A program made the translations under genes and the position numbers. The notes under the pieces are model-generated. The model saw nothing but the letters and a program-made list of their open reading frames with translations, did not search any database and was not told the origin of the DNA. A DNA stretch of 64,000 nucleotides from Piezodorus guildinii (taxonomy: Eukaryota > Arthropoda > Insecta > Hemiptera > Pentatomidae): positions 168,074,366 through 168,138,365 of the forward strand of contig CM041295.1 in NCBI GenBank assembly GCA_023052935.1, written 5' to 3'. Of this stretch, positions 44,321 through 56,603 are shown one piece after another; position 1 is the stretch's first letter; every line of letters starts with the position of its first letter.

Positions 44321-45179
44321 TCAGAGTGCCCTGAACTTTATTAAATGGATATTACAACAATCAAATTAAGCGGATGCTCTCTTGCTGAATGATGAACTTA
44401 GTAGAAAGGAATAAAAATGCAATATTATCACAGAGCATAGTCTTTAGAATTTAGGAGAAAATAGTTTAGGAATAGATAATTACCAATTGTAACTATGATT
44501 GAGAGGTGTATATAACTGTTTAAAGTTGTGTATTTACGTTGGATAAGGATCTTCATCGGCCGAAACAATGCTACACTCTAAATGTGTAATATCCCACAAG
44601 ACAGTAGTGATGTATCTAATTCATCCGTTATCGAACTACACCGCATTGCTTTAGATATGGTTTACTTTTGTCTAGACTTTTTGATTTCTTTCTTATCAAA
44701 TTAATGACATGACAGCCATTAGAGACAGGGCGAAATAGATGTTACATTTCACGACTTCCGCATCAGTACCTTAGTCACTATTGTCACCCACTGAGATTTT
44801 CGCAAGGGACAGGTCCAACCGTTACTGGGTGGTTCAATGGATTAAAATCTACTAAATCTAGTAAAGATTCGTTCAGTTTCATTCTTCAGGTTTCTTTGAT
44901 ATAATCAATTTGACCCAACTAACGTAAACTGTTATATTGTTATTTCTTTTGGGTAGTTGTTATTCTTGGATTCATCTGAAAGTAAATCGGTGGGAAGAAG
45001 ATAAAATGGTCGACGATTAGTAATAAATAAATATTTTGATTAAACATATTTTCTAATTCCAGTGCAAATAATAGTGCTCACAACAATTTTAACTTTTAAT
45101 GGTTTTACCGATGACGCTTGATATAATTTTGCTAATTTTAATTTATATTTTTAATTTTTACTTCTATAACACTTACTTG
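44321..45179. other. Intergenic, nothing recognised
   Basis: No open frame or motif could be assigned. Confidence 0.4.
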
Positions 45180-45575
45180 ACAGACCCTAACCTTCCACAT
45201 ACAACTACTAATAGGCTCATTTACACGACTATCGTAAGACCTATCTGGACGTAAAAGAGTTTAGCTTTCAGGCTCTACTGAACTATTAAATGCTTCGTGA
45301 AATTCTCAATGCTCCTTCCTTAGTCACAAATAAACTAATCCATAATCGCCTAAATGTATCTACCATATTGGGCTGATTTGGCCCAAACCAGGTTCCAATA
45401 AATCTATAACAAGCTCAATTCCCACTCTTGACCATTGGTTTCTATTCTTGGTTCCTCTTCCTTTCCTAATGCTTCTCCGAGGAGTCTTAAAAGAAGAACC
45501 TTTTGACTTAAAATATTTATTGGAGTTCTGCCAATTGGGTAGTTTCTCTATACGCCTGTACTACCCCTCCAACAT
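45180..45575 (+). pseudogene. Jockey ORF2 3' remnant (J11)
   Basis: In broken frames: a SGSTELLNA block, NAPSLVTNKLIHNRLNVSTI, then PRSLKRRTF-like sequence and the GGAGTTCTGCCAATTGGGTA 3' UTR phrase. The 3' terminus is not clearly preserved. Confidence 0.65.
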
Positions 45576-46974
45576 ACGTACATATTCACTTAAATTTCAA
45601 AAAATTATTTTAAATAACATAAAGAAATATCATTTCTTCTTGTTAGCATTTATTAAAAATAAGTGAATATCAAATAGGAAAGGATCTTACTACCAACTTT
45701 AGGAGGAAAATGAAAAAATATTTTCATCCTTAATTATAGGTTTTATTTTTATAATCAGTTTCAAAAAATCACAATGTGTTTTTTTCGCAATCGGCAAAGA
45801 AAAATGCCAATACTAGATTTATAATATACTATTGCAAAGCTAAAGATGTAAGAAACAAGATCTAGCCTACGAAATTGTAGGCTGTGATGGAACGGCTAAA
45901 AACACGTAAATATGAAGCATTTTTAAAGATAATTAATAATGTCATTGGTATATAAATGTTTCTATTTAAACTCTCGGTAATTCTTGTTTCCATTTTTCAA
46001 CTTTGTTTGAATGTTCTAAAATTTATTTTAGCACGGGAGGTATGTGAAGACGTGTATTGAACGCAAACGATTTTTTTTAGTTCTGATTATTACATCTCTT
46101 GTTCTCGTATTTTTATATTGGTATTATTATATGCATGGAATGTATCTTAAATTATTTTCTCTTCCTTATTCATCAGGTTGCTGTGCTGATCTTCCATTCC
46201 ATTCTTCTGCTTTGTAACTTTATCTTTGCATTTCAGGTTTATTTATGTACGTCCTGTGCTTTGTTATTCCACCCGCAGACTCCTTCGCGAACGATCCTGC
46301 CCATTCAAAGCACCTTATTATAATTCCGCATATAGAATAAAATGATTTAAACAATTAACATTAGGTATTTTATATGCGTGGAAGGGTATTAGCTAGAGAG
46401 GATAGGCACACCGCCACCTGCTGTAAAGAGAAGACCTTGGGAGAGCACTCCCAACATTCCGATCGTTCCTCAGCGGCTCGTTCTACTTTGCTAGCTTAGG
46501 AACCGCCACCTTAACGACGGCCTTATAAATTTTCGGGCTGTAGAAACAGGGGTAGGAAGTAAACTTATAAAAAAGAATAAATCTTTTCTTAAATCCATTA
46601 ATTTTTATTTATGAAGCTCTTATTTATAAGACCTATTCGTTGTCAGTTTTTGTTGATGTTTTATTTATTTCTAAAAAATGAAATATATGATTAGTAGTAA
46701 AAACCATCATGTTTTCAGTGATTTAAATGTATCAGATGCATATAGATAAATTCAAATTTCTGAATCACAACTTCTCAGCTAATATCAAAACAGAGTTAAC
46801 TCAAACATTAGCCCCATATACCTGCAGTTCCAACCTACTCAACTCTACAATCCATGACGGATCTCGGGTTCAGTACTCACACAGATTCAAACTGTTTCGC
46901 GACCAACGTCCGTGCAAGGAGGTGATTTGGCCTAAATAATATATATATTAATATTTTATCCCGATTTCGGATAC
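45576..46974. other. Intergenic, nothing recognised
   Basis: A GC-richer patch at 46395-46560 (GAGCACTCCCAACATTCCGA; CTTAGGAACCGCCACC) has no open frame or RNA motif that could be named. Short frames at 45448, 46099 and 46727 are unsupported. Confidence 0.4.
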
Positions 46975-47115
46975 TCACTTTAGAGACTGTGAGTGACCCA
47001 GGATGGTCTCCACGGCTGAAATATCAGAATAAATGATTCTGCCTTAGGCGGGGTTCGAACCTGAGACCTGGAGAACAGTAGCCTAATGCACTACCCACTA
47101 GACTTCGCTCGCGAA
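46975..47115 (-). repeat. tRNA-derived SINE
   Basis: The minus strand has GTGGGTAGTGCATTAGGCTA (A-box region), CAGGTTCGAACCCCGCC (B box), then AAGGCAGAATCATTTATTCT. Same family as 5650-5850. An A-run follows at 47132-47150 on the plus strand. The stem halves do not form a tRNA. Confidence 0.65.
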
Positions 47116-48080
47116 ACCTAAGGAATATCTAAAAAAAAAAAAATAAAAAATAAGGTGCGTCAGCCAAATAAGAATAGGAAACCCGTAGTACATCAAACTA
47201 CACCATGTAAGTTAAACCACCACTTTTAAGGCTAACGAACTCTGTCCATTCTGCGATAGACAATAAAGAAAATAGTCAATACATCTTAGAGCCACCCACA
47301 TCCGTATTTTGCGACCAACAAAAGATCGTAAATATGTTGAAGTCAAATCGAACAGACTCTATATTTATATTATCACAATATGTAATAAGTTTGATTTTGG
47401 GTCAATCCATTCCAAATCGTCCAGACCTTGCCGCTCAGCAATTTTGATTTTTTATCAATTAGTTTTTATTATCTGTTGTCTGAATATAAAACCGTTGATA
47501 AAATATATTTTTGGCTAATACTTGTGAAAAATCTTTCTACCTTTAGTAATTTTGCAGATATGAAGACAAAGCTAAAAGAAAGATAAGAATATGCTTTATA
47601 TTTTTTGTCCTCACAGCACATCAGCTATATAGTGAAAAAGTAGTTTAAAATTCAAGAAAATTAACAAAAAAACGATAGTTAAAAGTTTATAAAGAAAAAA
47701 TACTCACCCTTGATTAATTTTTCTTATGTAGTTTAGTCATAGCCCTACCTGCTGTAAAAGTTTCGATCTTGAAAACAAAGTACATTTGACATATGCAGTA
47801 CATATGACTTTTCAAAAGTGGGATATAAAGTGGCACTTTCGCTTTTTGCGATGTTTACATGGAAATATTTCAAAAGGATTGAGTGAAAAATTATGAAACT
47901 AATACAGATTACACATCTATTTTATGAGTATAAGTGAAATCAATTTGATGACTGATACAGAGCTTTTTCCCGAGTTATAAAATTCTCTTCGCTGTTAAAA
48001 TAACGTTTTATTATTATTCGTTTTGGAAGATTATACTACGCGGAATTACGGAGTTAGTACCCCTCCATATAACTGAGATT
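47116..48080. other. Intergenic, nothing recognised
   Basis: Short frames only, with no supported feature. Confidence 0.4.
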
Positions 48081-48276
48081 ATAGAATGGCAGAAGCTTAT
48101 ATCGCCATTTAAACTTATCAGGCTTAGTAAAGGGGGAATTGCTGAAAGGTTAACTCGAGCTCAGCTGACTGGTAGGCGTCGAAGAGGTAGTCTCAGGCCT
48201 TGGTATGACCATTGTATTAAATTTGATTTTGGGGATTTTGGATTGGACGTTGCTCATTTCTCAACCCTTTAAAACT
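48081..48276 (+). pseudogene. LINE RT C-terminal tail scrap
   Basis: An open stretch reads RLSKGGIAERLTRAQLTGRR then RRGSLRPWYDHCIKF before a stop. It resembles the GRR-RGRPR-W segment at the end of RTE-like LINE proteins (compare LGRRPRGRPRTS at 11370). Short, so the call is weak. Confidence 0.35.
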
Positions 48277-48387
48277 GAATTTAAAATTGCTTTTCTCTCT
48301 AAATGATTCTCAGCGGTTATATCATTCCGTTGGCAGAACGGTAGTTAGTAAAACAGTCCAAATTAATACTTTAAAAACAATTAATAG

Positions 48388-48815
48388 GTTAAAACCATTG
48401 TTCTCAATGATAACGGTGATTCAAGTCGTGCTAAATGAACTAATGGAAAGTCACTAGTAAATCGTTAATGAATAGCAATGTACTACGGAGGTTAGTTGCT
48501 TTTCTATTACTTTACCTATTACCTAAAGCGACTAAAGGTCTTTAGTCTTTTATTTTATTTTATTTTTTTGGCAGAGGATACAGTACGTTATGAAAAGAAA
48601 TATTTTTAGTACTCTTGGAATGAAATGCTATGATTACCTTTTAGTATGAACTGGAATTTTCAAATACATTTTTAAAGGATTGAGGAATGAGGACTTCAAA
48701 CTTTCGAAATATTTTACTATTTATTTATGATTTTTTTGTGACTTTCCATTATTTCATTCAGCACGGCTTAAATCACCGCCATGATTGCGATAAATGGTTT
48801 TTAACCTATTAATCG
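48388..48815. mobile_element. Inverted-repeat (MITE-like) element
   Basis: Arms of about 88 bp pair 48388-48475 with 48725-48815. Both contain ATTAATAGGTTAAAA-CCAT, a CGGTGATT-AAG-CGTGCT block and TAATGGAAAGTCAC in opposite senses, roughly 80% alike. The 250-bp interior is A/T-rich and noncoding. No target duplication was confirmed. The J12 Jockey remnant begins at its right edge. Confidence 0.6.
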
Positions 48816-49497
48816 GTTTTTATGAAAAACCCCACCAAATCACCTTCACTCTGCGTCATAAACCTATCACTTCCTGCCCCCCTGTATCCTTTAAATAAGC
48901 TTCACTCATCCATATTTTACCAATATGATTCTTAGGACTCCATTTTGAAAAACGTCATTCTTAGAATCCTTATACAAGACTTAAACGACAAGGAAATGCT
49001 TATAGATGCCGTTTAATCCAACACTTACTCGACAAACGATAAAAACTCCCTATTAACTACAAAAAATTATCTATATAACCATCACTAGACCTATTTGGAA
49101 CTATGGCATTGAGCTATGGAGATCCACTAGACCATCGAATTCCTCCTGCATCCAATCCTTGCAGTCCAAATTCCTCCGAAAAAACCCTAAATTGTCCTTA
49201 CTTTGTTACTAACAAAATAATCCATAGAGAACTGAATATCCACTTAGTTGCAGATATAGGCCAACTCCTTTCAGGCCAAATGACGCGCCCATACAAACCC
49301 GTAACCTCTCCAATAGATATTCCTATTATTCTCTAAGGTGCCTGAAAAGTCGCTTCGAGGCCTGTTGGTCAAATTAACATTAAAGTTCTACCGCTGGGTA
49401 GATTCTTCACTAAAATTTTCGAGCCCATTATCTCGATATAGCACATTTACTTATTTTGTTGTTACTTATGTACAGTTGTAAATTTCAATAAAATATA
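48816..49497 (+). pseudogene. Jockey ORF2 3' remnant (J12)
   Basis: Begins in a FTLRHKPITSCPP-like segment, then RLKRQGNAYRC, GTMALSYGDPLDHRIPPASN, and FVTNKIIHRELNIHLVADIG. The 3' UTR runs from TCTACCGCTGGGTAGATTCT to the end CAGTTGTAAATTTCAATAAA. Multiple frameshifts. Confidence 0.75.
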
Positions 49498-50185
49498 AAA
49501 AAAGATGTTTTAAACGACTTATTCTGTTTTACTATCATTTAAATTCAAAATATCCGCTTGGTTTTCTATATTCCACTTAATTTTAACCGACAAATTCCTA
49601 AGATATTCAACTTTTATAGTTTTCATATTCATAGTTTTAGTTATTTATTACAATAAAGCCTCCTTAAATACCCAGTTTAATCTTCGAAAACATTTTAATC
49701 AATATATAAGCAGATCACAAAGCAGTTATTGACCGTGTTAAAAGATTCTACTATTTCTCAAGAACTGTTTTCAAAACAATCTTCTATTAAAACGTCCCTT
49801 AAAAAAATTAATGAAAATAACTTATTAATTATGTTCTGTCAAAGAACTAAATGCTTCTAATATATAACAAATATTTCTTTGTTGATTATTCCTTCATTAC
49901 TTTTTCATTATCTATCTAATGTACAATTATTAAGAATAAATAACAGAAGAAATAAAACTGTAAATTAAATTTGGTAATGGAAATGAGATGATTGATTATA
50001 ATAACAACAACAAAAATAACCTTCTAATAAAACGTCCCTGAAGAACTTTAAATGACTTTGACAGAACTTCTAAGTATAATATTTTAATAATACTTGTATA
50101 GGATATTTAAATGAATAACAAGCTCAAAAGAAGATGTTTGAAAACACAACTTCAATTTGAAAGTTCTTGGAAAACCTAATTATTT
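49498..50185. repeat. AT-rich DNA with low-copy dispersed repeats
   Basis: TAACAAATATTTCTTTGTTG then ATTATTCCTTC at 49864-49895 recurs at 51945-51977. TTCTA-TAAAACGTCCCT occurs at 49783 and 50023. These are unclassified low-copy repeats. Confidence 0.4.
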
Positions 50186-50290
50186 GTTAATAATTTTTAT
50201 TCTGGGACTGGGTCCCTTAAAAATAACATGTATTTACAGTTTAAATATACATTATACCCGGCCAAGGACTTAAACAAGACAAAAGGAACA
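50186..50290 (-). pseudogene. CR1-group LINE 3' end
   Basis: The minus strand shows TTAAGGGACCCAGTCCCAGA then ATAAAAATTATTAAC (hairpin 50204-50216). It is preceded by GGCCGGGTATAATG, similar to GGCCAGACATG at the 34850 copy. Only the 3' UTR remains. Confidence 0.65.
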
Positions 50291-50998
50291 TAATCAACTA
50301 CTATTTGTAATTATGGATGATCATATATATACAAAAATATATACTCGTATACAAAAAATAAATATATTTAAAAAAAATTCAGAAGATAATATTGTTGGAC
50401 AAAATGAAAAATAAATGAATTGATAACAGAATTTAATATAGAAGAAGAATAAATAAATTGACATAATAAAGGATCTATATCTGGGCAAGAACTAATGAAA
50501 AATAAACCGATTCAACATAAATTTAAAAAATATACTGCAATAATAAGAAATTAATTCGTTATCGTTCCTGATAAAATCCATTTCGAACAAAAATGGTTAA
50601 AACAATTCGAAATGTCCAATATTTTTCTTTAAAACGCTAAATATTATTTATAATACTCTGTTTTATTATTGACCTTGGAAATTGGAAAATGTTTGCATTC
50701 ATGATTGGTACTACCGAGTCACTAGATTGCATCCATGCTGCCTTCAAATGATTGTTATATTTATTTTTATATTCAGAAAACTGTCAATAGACGGGGAAAC
50801 ATCTTTTTGAATGAAATGTTGCGAAGAAAGGCGATAGTCCAATGTTGAATTGAGCAGGTAAAATACCGGGATGAAAGAGAGACTTGGGGTACAGTTGAAA
50901 AAAAAACGAGAGAAGATGTTCAGCAAAAAGAAAATGAGGCTACGAGAGAAATTGCGTCCCTGAGAATCCTAACAAACCAACTGAAGAAACCGGTTCTC

Positions 50999-51002
<4 letters not shown>
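50291..51002. other. AT-rich spacer
   Basis: Nothing recognised. Confidence 0.4.

Positions 51003-51077
<75 letters not shown>
51003..51077. repeat. (TA)n microsatellite
   Basis: Two blocks of TA units joined by ATAATAT, followed by ACACACACATATATA. Confidence 0.95.
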
Positions 51078-51085
<8 letters not shown>

Positions 51086-51473
51086 TATATAAGTAGTGAT
51101 TACTTTGTGGTTCACCCAAAATAATACATTATGATTAACAAACGAAATATGAAAGAAATGATTACCATTAAACTATAAAAATCAGATGTCTAAAATCTTA
51201 ATTCGTGTTATAAAAATGTATTGTATACATATTAACAATACGCATCAATAACAATAATAATAATAATACTGTCATCAAGCACGTACCAAACAAATTAAAT
51301 AAAATTAAAACAAAGTTTCTCGGACTAAAGTAATTTGGAAAATCCCTCCCTACCTTTCGCTTAAACATTCCTTGAATCTTTGTTTTAGTGTTCTTTCAAA
51401 GTTTGTACTATCCACACAGGTTTTTGTAAGACACTATATTGTCTCTTATTGTAAGTAAATTTGTAATTTCTTT

Positions 51474-51543
<70 letters not shown>

Positions 51544-53051
51544 TCGAAAAAAAAAAAAGAAGTAAATTCCAATTAAGATGTCTATACATCCGTTTATCCA
51601 AAATGTTTTCTGTCTCTCTAAAAAAATCATCTGTTAATTATTGTATACAAAATATAATATTCTATCGTTGTTTTTTTTCGCTTTTAAGGCAAGAATATGA
51701 ACAACAATTAATTCTGGAAACGTAGCCTAAACGAAATTGCTTATTTACTGATTGAACCTCAAGCCCTAGAAATATCATCGGTTGAGATGATAGACAGTTG
51801 AGAAAATACGTAATTATACTCATAAAACAATTTATTAATTTAAAAATTAAAAGTCATTAAAGAAACTAAAAATGTTATGATAAGAATGAAAGCCAACTAT
51901 AAAAATTTCTATCAGTGAAGTTGAATTAATACTTCCAATACATAACAAATATATTTCTTTGTTGATTATTCCTTCGTTAATTATTAAGACGAAATTAATA
52001 ATGAATAAAATTTGGCCAAGGAGTATATGTAGGCCATCATAATTGGACTAGTCCCCAAAACTTTACTGGAGTAATTATCGTATTAAGTATTTTAATAAAT
52101 AATTAAAAATAATGGATACAAAAATATTAGGACTGATCAAATTAATTGCGATTATAAAAAAATCTCGATTTAGGATCTGTAATTATATATACGTTTTTAC
52201 ATTCCACGTCTTTTAACATCAGCAATAATTTTAAAACAGTTCCTGATGTGGCAGGTGCACCTTGCGTTGTTATGTGGTTATAAAAAGTTAAATTACACAA
52301 AAAAGAAGCCGAATCGAAAACAGGTATGAAGTAACATTCTCAATACTGCCTGTTCTTGGCATCCCACCTTTCACCACTCGAATCTCTTTCTTGAAATTAT
52401 CTAATTAGGGAGGCATGATAAAGCAAAAACAATTTTTGAAACACGCGTAACTCCTATTGATGACATTCTCACAAATTATAGGAGAACTTGATAACTGTAC
52501 ATGAGCCAATAGACAGTGCGTAACTGTCATAGCTATTTTATGAAACCGTTTTCCTTTGGGCTAAGTAACGGTTATCTCTTGGTAGTTACCCAATGAAGTA
52601 ACGGGTATCTCTAGGTAGTTACCCAATGAAGGCTTCTCTTGTATAAGTATCCCAACAAGCTTTTATCACGGATATATAATTATGAAGATATTGATTTGTG
52701 TAAAGTGCGTTTAAGTCTTTGTCAAACACGCCAATTTAAAATTGTAATGCATAGCAAACTAACATATCGAAACGTCACTCTTCGGATTATTACAACTTAG
52801 GTCTGTTACATTCGGTTTTAACTATTTCAATTTTTAATAGATACAATTACTGTTTTATAATAATGTCATTCGTATGAATATATAAAAGGATAGACGCAAC
52901 ACTTACAAAAAGCAATTCGGATACAAAGCTAACCATGGGCAAAACTAGCCAAACACCTCATTTGATTTGCGAAAAATGTAAACGCACCTTAATATATAGT
53001 TTAATAAAATTTCTACTCCGAGTACAACTAATATGACTTTAGAATCGTTTT
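51078..53051. other. AT-rich spacer with microsatellite and a short tandem repeat
   Basis: Contains (TA)n at 51478-51539, two 32-33 bp tandem units at about 52562-52628 (both with AGTTACCCAATGAAG), and at about 52800-53050 one copy of a low-copy repeat whose other copy is at 59150-59430. No gene. Confidence 0.45.
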
Positions 53052-53063
53052 AAATTCAGAATA

Positions 53064-53355
53064 GGGATCACTTGTAGTTGGGTTAATAGCATAACAGCCT
53101 CCTATGCCAAAGGTCACGGGTTCAAACCCACAGGTAGTCCTAGGATTTTTTAATAGGATTAAAAAATTCTTATTTATGCCGTCCTTCGGAGGGGACGTTA
53201 AAAGGTGGTCCCGAGCCTGTGCGATGTCAGGTACTCGTTAAAGATCCCTATCCTAATAAAACCTGGACAGGCAAAATTTAGGACTCCTACTGTAGCATCG
53301 TCCGATTAGCCACAGTAGCATAAAGGGACGTTAAATAAATAAACAAACAAACAAA
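53064..53355 (+). mobile_element. tRNA-derived SINE with perfect target duplication
   Basis: AAATTCAGAATA occurs at 53052-53063 and 53356-53367. The head is GGGATCACTTGTAGTTGGGT with B box CACGGGTTCAAACCCAC. The body has CCGTCCTTCGGAGGGGACGT and AAAGGTGGTCCCGAGCCTGT. The 3' end is AAGGGACGTTAAATAAATAA with an (AAAC)n tail. A perfect 12-bp duplication means a recent insertion. It needs LINE machinery in trans; pol III would drive it from the internal boxes. Confidence 0.85.
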
Positions 53356-53920
53356 CAAATTCAGAATAAGTTTTGGTTGAACGTCTTAATTATGACTAGT
53401 AGATTATTTGTAGAAAAAAACTCACTTTTCTTCTTCCAAGGAAGGTATATTAGTATAAAGCTGATTAATTTTTTTTTTGTTTTATTTTTTTTTTATTCGT
53501 ATTTATTACAATTTGTCATAATAGACAATAATAATAGTGCTACAGGATCTCATTCATACAATATTTACAATATAAACAAAAGGAAAGTCAAATCACATAA
53601 AATAAAATCAAAATAAATAAACGTATACAATAACAAAATTTATAGACAAAATAAATACAAATAAATGAAGTTAACAAATAAATAAACAAAACATTTCACA
53701 TTCATACCTATGTACAATATTTACAATCAGCTCGAGAACCCCGGACGGGGCTTGTCCCCCCACTTGTGGAAGGACAAGCAGAGTCCAAAGGATCCCAGCG
53801 CCTCCCTCTCAGCCGCATCACTGGTGAGAACCAGCGGAAGCTAAGTAAGGGCGCCACAGCCACAATCACACCGCACATGAGAGGAGAATCTGACCAGTGT
53901 CAGAACTCCAGAACAGATGT

Positions 53921-56603
53921 TTACAATATGTCTCGGGGCCACTGCCGTTTCAACCTTCTAGGAGGGTTGTATGGATGAGTGGAGCTAGATAGGGATTGTG
54001 CTAGAGGATTAGGATGATGAATGAGGTTCTGGTGGAATTTGGAAAATTTAGATGGAATCAGGTCTGAAATAAATGGAACATTAAGGTCGTGGTGTAAGGT
54101 ATAGTTGGAGACATAATAAGGAGCATTTACTATTGTTCGGAGGACTTTGGATTGAAAGGATTGAATGCGTTTGATGTTAGAACGTTTAGCTGTCCCCCAC
54201 AGCTCAAGTCCGTAGGTCCAGATTGGCTTCAGTATTGTCTTGTAAAGTAATAATTTGTTGTCAACTGTAAGCTTAGATTTTCTGTTTAGTAGTCTGTATA
54301 ACTGTCCGAATCGTCTGTTGAGTTCTTTTCGTTTAAGTCTTGTATGTGGGTTCCATGTCAATCTTTTGTCTAGTAGTAAGCCAAGATACCGGACTGTGTC
54401 TGAGGAAGGAAGCGGTATGGAATTGAAATGAACCATTGGACAGGATTTGCGTCGAAGGGTGAAGGTGACGTGGGTGCATTTGCTTTCATTAACCTTAATA
54501 CGTCAAGCTTTACACCAGTCCTCGATAAGACAAAGGTGTCTTTGCAGGATGAAGGATGCTATTTCAGGATCGGAATTGGATGATAGGATGGCGGTGTCAT
54601 CTGCAAATGTTGCCAGAAAGGTGTCAGGATGATTAGGAATATCAGCAGTGTAAAGGATGTAGAGGATGGGTCCCAAGACGCTGCCTTGAGGAACACCGGC
54701 CTCAATGGGATAAAGGTTAGAAAATTCTTCACCACAGCGAACTCGGAAGGAACGGTTCGAGAGATAGGATCGGAGAATGAGGTATAGGGACTGGGGTAAA
54801 TGGGTTTTCAGCTTGAAGAGTAATCCAGTGTGCCATACCCGGTCAAAAGCTTGCGCAATGTCCAGAAACGCACCAGAACAATACTCTTTGCATTCAAGAG
54901 ATGAGGAAATATGGTCTACAACTCGGAGCCCCTGTTGAACTGTTGAATGCTGAGGACGGAATCCAAACTGATGGGAAGGAAGATTTTGAGATTCTAATAT
55001 GGGTAGGATACGTTTTAGAAGAAGCCTTTCGAAGATTTTTGAGAGAATGGGGAGTAGACTAATAGGCCTGTAGGATGAAGTGTTGTTGGAAGGTTTACCT
55101 GGTTTTAAAAAAAGGATGATGGTGGAATGTTTCCATAACAGTGGAAAATAGGTGGTGCGGAGGATGCAGTTGTAAATATAAGTAAGGAATATAATAGCTT
55201 TCTGCGGAAGTTGTCGGAGGATCTGGGGAGTAAGGAGATCGTGTCCAGGAGATTTACGGAGTCAGTTTTTGGAGAAGATATTTGACCTCAGAGGGATTAA
55301 TAGCTTTAGGAGGTAGGGAAAGTGGAATCGGTGACATAAGAAAGTCTTGCACTTTTGCGGTGTGATTGATGTGGGATTCCGGGTGAGGAGTGAATACTTT
55401 GGAGAGGTGTGTGGCGAATTCCTCGGCTTTATCTTCATCAGACGCAGCCCAGGAGTCATCACCACGCCGGAGAGGATGGGAAACTTGATAGGATTTTAAA
55501 ATCTTCTTCGTGACATTCCACAGGGAATTATCACTAGCTGACAGAGAGGAGAGGTAGGAATTAAAGGACTGGGAACGGAAGGTCGCCAACTCCTGCTTCA
55601 ATTGTCTACAATAGAAGTTATAGGAGCGGCGATCTGTTGGGTGTCGGGTGCGCTGCCATAATGATCTGGCACGGCGTTTTGCATGGATTAGGTCTGTAAG
55701 GTGTTGAGGCAAATGGTTTTGGTGAGGAGTTATATTGGAGTGCTTAGGAGAGGAGGCAGTCCAGACAGCTTGCTGAATGGCGGTGGTGAAGGAGTAGACG
55801 GAATCGTCAAGGTCTTCTGGGGTTTTGAGGGTCGCTCTGAGGTTAATATTATCGGTCAGGATTTGGCGAAATAGGTTCCAGTTGACAGGGCCTCGGATAA
55901 ATGACGGTGGGATAGGTTTTGGAATTGGAGTGAGAGATATTTTTAGGATCAGTGGACTATGGTCTGAGGATAGTTCATCAAGTCGAGTAACAGATAAGTT
56001 GAGGGAGCCTAATCCGCTGTGAATGAAGAAGTCAAGGATGTCAGGATTACGGTTGGGATCGGTTGGCCAGTAGGTAGGGGAATCAGGAGGTAAGAGATTG
56101 AAATGACGGGAGTTGAGTGCAGACAGCAAATTTCGTCCACGAGAATTCGTGGTTCTCGAACCCCACTGTTGATGCTTGGCATTTAAGTCTGCACCCAGAA
56201 TGAAATGATTTCCTAAGGAATTTAGAAAGGATACAAATTCGGTGTTGGAAATGGAATGTTTGGGAGGGCAATATGCTGATGTAAGGGTTACCGGAAAGGA
56301 AAAAGTTTTGATTACTATGGCTGTGGTTTGTAGGAAATCATAGGTAGGAAGTGGGAGTAAGTGATGAGAGAGGGACTGGTGCACAATGACAGCAGTACCG
56401 GCATGGGCTTTGCCGTCTGGGTGGTCCGTACGGTATGTTACGTATTGAGGTATTTTGAAGAACTGTTTAGTGGTTAGTCTAGTTTCAGTAATAAGTGCTA
56501 CGTCAACGTTTTTTTCTTGCAATAAAGCTGTAAGTTCGTCAGTATGATTTCTAACACCATTCGCATTCCATAGGAGAATGGATAAGGAGTTAGGTGAAGT
56601 AAT
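53921..56603 (-). pseudogene. J9 Jockey ORF2 (EN-RT), three lesions
   Basis: Nuclease plus RT polyprotein for target-primed reverse transcription. Lesion 1: the ATG expected right after the ORF1 stop is ATT (56601-56603). Lesion 2: a two-base deletion near 55265 shifts the frame after LLQKLT. Lesion 3: a Trp codon in DWCKAW has become TGA (about 54507). Motifs kept: WNANGVRNH, ALITETRL, ILGADLNAKHQQWGSRT and SSDHSPLIL in the nuclease; SYRPISLLPIL, GFRPQHSTVQQGL, FLDIAQAFDRVWH, GVPQGSVLGPILY and FADDTAIL (54596-54607) in RT. C-terminal frame 54436-53921 ends PRRLKRQWPRDIL. The element cannot mobilise itself. Confidence 0.9.

Noticed and set aside
46975..47115. Possible tRNA gene (good B box GGTTCGAACCC)
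   Set aside because: Acceptor and anticodon stems do not form, and the same head recurs with a SINE body. The same applies at 5650, 5880, 19761, 27603 and 53064.
51385..51725. Opposed frames of Tyr-Ile repeats
   Set aside because: Translations of (TA)n.
52040..52062. GGACTAGTCC palindrome like the CR1 3' hairpin
   Set aside because: The following sequence lacks the AGAATAAA and tail, and no LINE sequence precedes it, so it is probably chance.
53466..53505. T-rich tract considered as a pol III terminator
   Set aside because: It is the poly-A tail of the minus-strand Jockey, bounded by its target duplication.
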